From Planctomycetota bacterium (GTDB lineage Bacteria; Planctomycetota; UBA1135; UBA2386), in assembly GCA_016713175.1 (NCBI GenBank), contig JADJPQ010000009.1, forward strand, positions 124,001 through 188,000: a DNA stretch of 64,000 nucleotides. Reading direction: 5' to 3'. Shown here piece after piece: positions 58,469-64,000 of this stretch. The notes beneath the pieces were generated by a model. That model was not told where the DNA came from and ran no database searches. It worked only from the letters and a program-made list of their open reading frames with translations. Position 1 is the stretch's first letter, and each line of letters opens with the position of its first letter. The translations under genes and the position numbers were made by a program.

Positions 58469-59499
58469 GTCAACTCCTCGCCACGCCGATGCCGCCGCAG
58501 CAAGAACAGGAAGTACGGCGCCCCCAGCACCGCGGTGACGACGCCCAATCGCAGGTTCATGTCGGCCGGCGTGATCCGGCAAAGCCAATCCGAGAACACC
58601 AGCAGGCCGGCACCGAGCAGGGCCGATGCGGGCAGCAGCAGGTGATGCGCCGGGCCGACACACAACCGCGCCAGATGCGGCACGACCAGCGCGACGAACA
58701 CGATGCCACCGGTGTTGGCGACCGTCGTGGCGGTCAGGCCACATGCAACCCACAGAAGCCATCGGCGTGCCCGCTGCGGATCGATGCCGAGGCTGTGCGC
58801 ACTGTCATCGCGGAGCGTCAACAGATCGAGTTGTCGGGCGCGTCCGGCCAGCAGCGCCGCGAACAGTACGAACCCGGTGACCGTGATCGCCGCATGCGTC
58901 CAGGTGCGCAGGTCGAGGCCGCCCATCAGCCAGAACAGCACGCGCGAACTCGACGTGTAGTTGTCGAACGTGAAGGTCACGACGAACGACGTCAGCGCGC
59001 CGACCAGCGTGTTCAGCGCGACCCCGGCGAGCAGCAGGCCGGTCGCCGAGAAGCGCGTGCCGGCGCGCGCCAGGACGAACACCAGCCAGGTGACGAGCAG
59101 CGCCCCGCCGAGGGATGCCGCCGGAGCCACCAGCAACGACAGCGCGACCCAGTCGAGCGACAGCGCGATCGCGCCACCGAACGCGGCCCCCGCCGACGTG
59201 CCGATGATGTCGGGCGACGCCAGCGGGTTGCGGAACACCGCCTGCATCACCGCCCCCGCCACCCCGAGCGCAGCGCCACCAAACCACGCCACCACGAGCC
59301 GCGGCAGCCGGATCTGGCCGACGACATAGGCATCGATCGCGACGTCCGCGTCCACCTCCGTTCCAGACAGCCAACGCCATGCCGCCAGCCAGGAACGCAC
59401 CAGTCCTGGTTCCTCACGAACCACGACCAGGTGCAGCAACGCCGCGGCAATCGCGAAACCCGCGAACCGCAGCAGATGGCGCGCTCGCGGTCCGTTCAC
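58465..59499 (-). CDS. ABC importer permease (FecCD/BtuC family)
   Basis: A 344-residue permease with about ten helices. RLPRLVVAWFGGAALGVAGA, QAVFRNPLASPDIIGTSAGA and VANTGGIVFVALVVPHLARL are strong FecCD family blocks. A GTG start at 59499 overlaps the stop of the binding-protein gene, and its own stop overlaps the ATPase GTG. The solute is likely cobalamin, haem or an iron chelate. Confidence 0.92.
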   Translation of the reverse strand: MNGPRARHLLRFAGFAIAAALLHLVVVREEPGLVRSWLAAWRWLSGTEVDADVAIDAYVVGQIRLPRLVVAWFGGAALGVAGAVMQAVFRNPLASPDIIGTSAGAAFGGAIALSLDWVALSLLVAPAASLGGALLVTWLVFVLARAGTRFSATGLLLAGVALNTLVGALTSFVVTFTFDNYTSSSRVLFWLMGGLDLRTWTHAAITVTGFVLFAALLAGRARQLDLLTLRDDSAHSLGIDPQRARRWLLWVACGLTATTVANTGGIVFVALVVPHLARLCVGPAHHLLLPASALLGAGLLVFSDWLCRITPADMNLRLGVVTAVLGAPYFLFLLRRHRRGEELT

Positions 59500-60365
59500 G
59501 GTTGCCCCCAGTGCCGCAACTGCCGTTGCAGCAACTCGGCCGCCGCCAGCACGTGGTGCGACGTCGAACCGAGCAGCGGCGACGGCACGAACACCAAGCG
59601 GTCGGCGCGCACGCAGGGCAGCAGTTCCAACCCTGGTGTCTGCCGCAACCGGGAACGTTCGGCCGCTTCCTCGCCAGGCATCACCGAGATCACCAGTGCG
59701 TCGGGACGCCAGGCGAGCACCGTTTCGATGTCCAGCTTGCGGAACGGCCCGACCCCACGTTCGGCGGCGAGATGCGTTGCGCCGGTCGTGCGTACGACGT
59801 CGTCGAACAACGAGCCGCGGCCATAGGTGTGCAGCGCGCCATCGAGGCTCAGGACGCGCCATGCCGAGCATTCGGCAGCACGATCGCCAAGTCGGGCGAT
59901 CCGTTCGCGGCAATTCGCGATCAGCTCGGTCGCCGATGCCGTACAGCCAGTTCGCTGACCCAGGACCTGGATGTTGTCGAGCACATCCGCCAGGCTGGTG
60001 ATCGCGATCGGGAGGTGCACGTCGACGCGGGCACCTGCCAGCGAAGCCCGGGTCTCGGGCCGAGTGTAGGGGTCGACGATGACCAGGTCGGGCCGCACCG
60101 AGAGCAGCTGCTCCGGTTCGGCGCCGACCTGGGGCACGCCGACGGCTTCGCTCGCAGCGGCGCAGAAGCGCGGATCGGCGGCAAGCAGATGAACCGCCGC
60201 CAACCGTTCCCGTGGCGCAATCGCCAGCAGGATCTCCGAACTGGTCACCGAAGCCGCGACGATCCGCTGCGCCGGACCCGCCGGCAACGACGCCAGACCC
60301 GGATCGCGACAGGCCGTGGCCGTCAGGCAGTGGACCAGCAGCAGCGAAGGCGGCACGCGACGCAC
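59496..60365 (-). CDS. Metal-chelate ABC transporter binding lipoprotein (BtuF/FhuD-like)
   Basis: A 289-residue lipoprotein, lipobox LTATAC with Cys19. Class III binding fold: RIVAASVTSSEILLAI at the start, LLSVRPDLVIVDPYTRPETR and HLPIAITSLADVLDNIQVLG in the first lobe, RVLSLDGALHTYGRGSLF and LAWRPDALVIS in the second. First gene of the complete importer operon with GTGA couplings. BtuF-like cobalamin or iron-siderophore binding is the likeliest role. Confidence 0.87.
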   Translation of the reverse strand: MRRVPPSLLLVHCLTATACRDPGLASLPAGPAQRIVAASVTSSEILLAIAPRERLAAVHLLAADPRFCAAASEAVGVPQVGAEPEQLLSVRPDLVIVDPYTRPETRASLAGARVDVHLPIAITSLADVLDNIQVLGQRTGCTASATELIANCRERIARLGDRAAECSAWRVLSLDGALHTYGRGSLFDDVVRTTGATHLAAERGVGPFRKLDIETVLAWRPDALVISVMPGEEAAERSRLRQTPGLELLPCVRADRLVFVPSPLLGSTSHHVLAAAELLQRQLRHWGQP

Positions 60366-60381
60366 CGCCGCATCATCGCGG

Positions 60382-61578
60382 CTACTTCTTCTCGGGCAAC
60401 GGGAAGGACGCCGGCAACTCCTCGCCCTGGCCCTTGCTGCGCTCCTCGTACGGCGTATCCGCCAGGATGACGGTCAGCGACACGGCTGGTTCACCGTTCT
60501 TCTTCTGCACCTCGAGGCCGACCGGATCGCCGCCCATCCGCGAACTGAGCAGCATCTGGAAGTGTGGTCCGTTCTGCACGACGGTGCCGTCGACCTTCAG
60601 GATGATGTCGCCCTTGCGCAATCCGGCCTTGGCGGCGACGCCGTCCTTGGGCGTGCCGGAGATCTTGGCACCCGGGCCGAGGTGACTCATCTCGAGCTGC
60701 ACGCCGAGCCAGCCGCGATGCAGCACTTCGCCCTGCTTCATCTTGTCGACGATCTCCGGGATGTCGGCGATCGTCGTCGCGAAGCCGATGCCGGAGTCAT
60801 ACCACTCGACACCCGCATCGCGGCCTGCGGGCGACAGCGGCACGGCGACGCCGAGCACGCGGCCATGGATGTCGACCACCGCGCCACCGTAGTTGGCTGG
60901 CGAAGTGTAGGCATCGATCTGCAGCGCGCGCCCGAACTGCCGGCGCTTGGCGCTGACGATGCCGATGTGCACCGTCGGTTCTTCGAGCCCGAACGTTCGC
61001 CCGAGCGCGAACGCCCATTGCCCGACCTGCACTTGTTCCGGATGCACGAACTCGGCGAATGGCAGGTCCTTGGCATCGATCTTGACCAGTGCGATGCCGC
61101 GGCTGGTGTCCTCGCCCTTGCGTTCGGCGTACCGGGTCTCGCCACCGGGCAACGTGATCAGGATCGTCGACGGATCGAAGTTGAGCGCAAAGCGCGACAC
61201 CAGGATCCAGCCATCGGACGACAGGATGATGCCGGTCGTCTTGCCTTGGGTCTGGTGGAAGCCCGGCTGAGCCAGCGGCATGTCGGGCTTGGGCTTGGGT
61301 CGTTCCTCCTCGTCGTCGGGCTTAGGCTTGGGCTTTGGCTTCGGCGGCTGCGGTCGCGGCGGTTGCGGACCGGCGCTGTCGGCCGGCCCATCGGCCCCGA
61401 GGATCTTGCGCGCGCCGCCGAACGTCTCGACCGTTACGACGAACGGCGCAGCCTTCTGCATGGCCTGCAGCAGCACGGGTTCGAGGTTCAACAACTCGTC
61501 GGGATCGACACCCTGTTGCGCGGGCAACGTCAGCGACGCCACGGCCAAAGCAACCGCAACGTGAAGCCGGGTAGACAT
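60382..61578 (-). CDS. Trypsin-like/PDZ pseudoprotease, third paralogue
   Basis: A 398-residue exported protein (signal peptide ALAVASLTLPAQ) with a Pro/Lys linker (residues ~70-95), a trypsin-like domain and a C-terminal PDZ domain (ISGTPKDGVAAKAGLRKGDI). The catalytic serine site, normally G-N-S-G-G-P, reads SPANYGGAVVD, so Ser is replaced by Tyr. The His site reads ILVSRFALN, lacking His. Likely a binding or regulatory relative of HtrA. Its ATG overlaps the stop of the previous paralogue (TGATG). Confidence 0.8.
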   Translation of the reverse strand: MSTRLHVAVALAVASLTLPAQQGVDPDELLNLEPVLLQAMQKAAPFVVTVETFGGARKILGADGPADSAGPQPPRPQPPKPKPKPKPDDEEERPKPKPDMPLAQPGFHQTQGKTTGIILSSDGWILVSRFALNFDPSTILITLPGGETRYAERKGEDTSRGIALVKIDAKDLPFAEFVHPEQVQVGQWAFALGRTFGLEEPTVHIGIVSAKRRQFGRALQIDAYTSPANYGGAVVDIHGRVLGVAVPLSPAGRDAGVEWYDSGIGFATTIADIPEIVDKMKQGEVLHRGWLGVQLEMSHLGPGAKISGTPKDGVAAKAGLRKGDIILKVDGTVVQNGPHFQMLLSSRMGGDPVGLEVQKKNGEPAVSLTVILADTPYEERSKGQGEELPASFPLPEKK

Positions 61579-62639
61579 CACTTCTTCTCCTCGGCCAGTT
61601 CGAGCACGGCCTGCTTGACCTCGGTGCCGCGCTTGTAGGTCAGGTTGACCTTCTGCCCGGGTTGGTACTTCTCGAGGATCTTGCCGAACTCGACGCACGA
61701 ACGGATCGAGTACTCGTCGACGCGGACGATCAGATCGTCAGGCCGAAGACCGGCGATCGCGCCCGGCGACCCGGCGATCACGCGATCGACGTACGCCGGT
61801 GGCGACTGCTGGCCAGCCTGGCGGAACAGCACGATGCCGGTCCACACCGGTTTGACTTCGGTGGTCGCCTCGACACGGATCTTGCCATGGATCAACTCCT
61901 CGAGATACGGCACCAGATCGCGCGACGGGATCGCCGCCGAGATCATCGTGTTGGTCTCCTTGCTGTCGAGCAGACGGTTGTTGAGACCGATCCAGCGGCC
62001 ATCGAGCGTGAACAGCCCGCCGCCGTAGTGGCCCGGGTTGTTGCACGCGTCGGTCAGGATCAGGTCGCCCTGGAACTTGACGTCCGCCATCCGGTAGCGC
62101 AGCGCGGTGTTGGCGCGACCGACGACCACCCCGAACGTCGCCGACACCTTCTCGGAGAACTCGGCGAGCCGGAAACAGTTGCCCAGTGACACGACGACCT
62201 GGCCGGTGCGGAACAGCGGGCCTTCATCCATCGGCGGCCATACCGGATGCAGTTCACCTTCGACGGCGGTGGGGTCGATCTTCAGCAGCCGAACCCCGAA
62301 GTCCGGGTCGTCGCGCAGCACTTCGGCCTGGTGCACCGAGCCGTCGAACAGCACGACGCGCGTGCGGCCTTCCTGCAGCAGCACCTGGTCGAGCGTCAGG
62401 ATGTGGCCTTGCTTGCTGACGATGATGCCCGAGGCGGTCGGGTCGATCGTCCGCAGGCCGGACGCGCCGTGCACCTTGACGATGCTCGGCAACAACCGGT
62501 CGATCACCACCTCGACCTTGGTCTGTGCCTTTCTCTCCGCGAACGAATAGGCCTTGCCGAAGTCCTGGGTCTGTGCGCACACCAATGCGCTGGTGGACGC
62601 GATGAGCAACGCGGACGGCGCGAGAAGTCGAACGTTCAT
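61578..62639 (-). CDS. Trypsin-like/PDZ pseudoprotease, second paralogue
   Basis: A 353-residue exported protein (signal peptide LLIASTSALVCAQ). The protease fold is seen in SGIIVSKQGHILTLDQVLLQ, where the His position is Gln, in DDPDFGVRLLKID and in NNPGHYGGGLFTLDGR, where Ser is Tyr. The PDZ domain covers the last ~90 residues (VIAGSPGAIAGLRPDDLIVR). Stop and start overlaps join it to both neighbours (ATGA, TGATG). Catalysis seems lost. Confidence 0.82.
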   Translation of the reverse strand: MNVRLLAPSALLIASTSALVCAQTQDFGKAYSFAERKAQTKVEVVIDRLLPSIVKVHGASGLRTIDPTASGIIVSKQGHILTLDQVLLQEGRTRVVLFDGSVHQAEVLRDDPDFGVRLLKIDPTAVEGELHPVWPPMDEGPLFRTGQVVVSLGNCFRLAEFSEKVSATFGVVVGRANTALRYRMADVKFQGDLILTDACNNPGHYGGGLFTLDGRWIGLNNRLLDSKETNTMISAAIPSRDLVPYLEELIHGKIRVEATTEVKPVWTGIVLFRQAGQQSPPAYVDRVIAGSPGAIAGLRPDDLIVRVDEYSIRSCVEFGKILEKYQPGQKVNLTYKRGTEVKQAVLELAEEKK

Positions 62640-64000
62640 TGCGGCCTCCGGAACACGGCGTCGTCGATCGCCGAGAATCTGGGTGCAGTACCGAGCCAGC
62701 CGGGCTCCAGATTGCCGTCGGCGACGACGCGGACCTGGTCGCCACGGAGGTGCACCTCGACCCGGGCCCTGCGGACGGGATCGCGCAGCACGAAACCGGC
62801 GGGCTGCAGATCGTGGAACAACCAGACCTCGGGGTCGCCATCCCCGGGTACCGAGAAGCGCCAGGCCGGCTGGCCGTGCACCATGATGCCGCCGATCAAC
62901 TGCCCGTCCGCCAGCAGCATCCGTCGCCAGTTGGCCTGACCAAGGAACGGATTCGCGACGCGGTGGCGTTCGAGCAGCGCCCGCTCGTCGGCGGTCGGTT
63001 CGGCAGCCTTGCCGTCGGCCAGCTTGAACGCCGTCTGCTCGTCCGCACGCACCAACGCCGTCGCGCCGACATCGATCCGCAGCGCGCCGCCTTGGCGTCG
63101 CCAGCGCGTGACCGAACCGTCGGCCGCGGTCAACGACCAGTCGGCACCGGTTTCCTGTTCGTCGACGTTCGCCAGCGGCGCCAGGATCGACCTGGTCGCG
63201 ATGCGACGATCGACTCGACTGGCCAGACGCGCCGTGTCCGCGGCGGCATCGGCCGAGGAGCCGGTGTCGATCGGCGTCATCCGCATCGTCACGACGCGTT
63301 CGTCGCCGTAGCCGCCTTCCTCGCGCGCCGGCTTGTAGCCCATCGTGACCCAGGTGCCCGCCGGCAGTACCCCGATCATCGTGACCAGTTGGTTCGCCGA
63401 GCGCACTTCCATGCCGTTGAACGACGTCACCTCGTCCCCCAGGGAGATCCCGGCGAGGCCGACCGCCGAATCCTTGAACATCTGCTGCACGAATACGCCA
63501 CGACGCTTGGTCGTTTCCTTCGGCGCGGTCATGTACCACGCACTCATGTCCAGCGTGCCGTGTTCGGCATGGCGGCCGGCCCACAGATCGCCGAGGAAGT
63601 TGCGGATCTGGTTGCTGGCGATCGCGAAGCCGACGCCGACGTTGACGCGCCCGCGGTCGCCGATGCTGATTCGACCGTTGATGCCGATCACCTCACCGCG
63701 TTCGTTGAACAGCGGGCCGCCGGAGTTGCCGGGGTTGACCGGCGCATCGACCTGGATGCAATCCGGATAGACCAGCATGCGATTGCCCTGGCCTTCCTGG
63801 AACCGATGCGTGCCGGAGACGATGCCGAACGTCACGGTCGGCGTGAAATCAGTCGCCAGCAGGAACGGATTGCCCATCGCGAACACCGTCTCGCCGACCA
63901 GCAGTTGATCGGAATCGCCGAGCGAGCAGAACGGCCAGGTCTGGCCTTCGTACTTGGGCAGCAGCCGCAACACCGCGAGGTCGGAGCCCGGATCGATGCC
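62636..64000 (-). CDS. HtrA-like serine protease with PDZ domain (5' end outside window)
   Basis: The 454 C-terminal residues of a trypsin-like protease. The window edge cuts just at the Asp segment IDPGSDLAVLRLL. The serine site DAPVNPGNSGGPLFNERGEV is complete, as are the substrate loop GVGFAIASNQI and a PDZ domain (KDSAVGLAGISLGDEVTSFN). A ~200-residue C-terminal extension of strands follows, not seen in DegP. The catalytic His is outside the window. Probably a periplasmic quality-control protease; first gene of the three-gene row. Confidence 0.85.
   Translation of the reverse strand, partial: GIDPGSDLAVLRLLPKYEGQTWPFCSLGDSDQLLVGETVFAMGNPFLLATDFTPTVTFGIVSGTHRFQEGQGNRMLVYPDCIQVDAPVNPGNSGGPLFNERGEVIGINGRISIGDRGRVNVGVGFAIASNQIRNFLGDLWAGRHAEHGTLDMSAWYMTAPKETTKRRGVFVQQMFKDSAVGLAGISLGDEVTSFNGMEVRSANQLVTMIGVLPAGTWVTMGYKPAREEGGYGDERVVTMRMTPIDTGSSADAAADTARLASRVDRRIATRSILAPLANVDEQETGADWSLTAADGSVTRWRRQGGALRIDVGATALVRADEQTAFKLADGKAAEPTADERALLERHRVANPFLGQANWRRMLLADGQLIGGIMVHGQPAWRFSVPGDGDPEVWLFHDLQPAGFVLRDPVRRARVEVHLRGDQVRVVADGNLEPGWLGTAPRFSAIDDAVFRRPQ

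Overview
The window reads as chromosomal DNA of a high-GC bacterium, most likely a planctomycete (Planctomycetota). Supporting signs are an ECF sigma factor translationally coupled to a membrane Ser/Thr kinase with a C-terminal FG-GAP propeller, several large secreted kelch or FG-GAP proteins that share a Gly/Cys-type C-terminal domain, the zwf-opcA pair, and many start/stop-overlapping operons with GTG or TTG starts. This assignment is inference from gene content. No rRNA, tRNA or CRISPR array was recognised, and intact mobile DNA is limited to one REP-associated (RAYT/IS200-like) transposase.

Layout. 1-3915: the end of nadA, a TMEM175-like channel, zwf-opcA and a DUF3817 protein. 3968-6764: two tandem secreted kelch-like paralogues. 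6869-11286: ECF sigma factor and sensor kinase. 11342-17339: envelope operon kdsC, a giant LptC/OstA-like protein and an LptD-like barrel. 17425-20837: scpA, then a decayed patch with a DUF4143 ATPase remnant and a frameshifted secreted protein. 20926-25489: fmt, rsmB, small genes and an Hpt protein. 25529-33136: a LeuA-like enzyme, then a five-gene fully overlapping operon (aspartate kinase, glycosyltransferase, signal peptidase I, CPBP protein, CBM9/degenerate metallo-beta-lactamase protein). 33266-36184: AT-hook protein, class IV aminotransferase, purF. 36190-36703: a ruined UPF0175/DUF3368 toxin-antitoxin pair. 36728-39500: TIGR03546/TIGR03545-like fusion and a polyprenol-phosphate glycosyltransferase. 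39775-44881: an island of visibly lower GC with a VCBS protein, a beta-helix protein and the transposase. 45171-50017: O-methyltransferase, pyrE, flavin reductase, a MobA-like/nitroreductase fusion and two paralogous lipoproteins. 50033-55432: substrate-binding-like lipoprotein, secreted protein, then pdxR-pdxS-pdxT for vitamin B6. 55468-60365: DapB-like dehydrogenase, DEDDh exonuclease, thioesterase and a complete FecCD/BtuCDF-type ABC importer. 60382-64000: three adjacent trypsin-like paralogues, of which only the first has an intact serine motif.

The strongest unexpected signal is at 44011-44058. The beta-helix gene has an excellent GGAGG ribosome site and ATG, followed by a run of 14 AG/CT dinucleotides that encodes the core of its signal peptide. 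With 14 units the ATG frame stops after 17 codons. With 15 or 12 units it would join the 2.7-kb reading frame and give a good signal peptide. This looks like an ON/OFF phase-variable surface-protein operon, here in the OFF state, unless the repeat count is an assembly error. Other points worth checking are the paired Ser-to-Tyr pseudoproteases, the MobA/nitroreductase fusion, and the repeat-type operator overlapping the promoter of pdxR.
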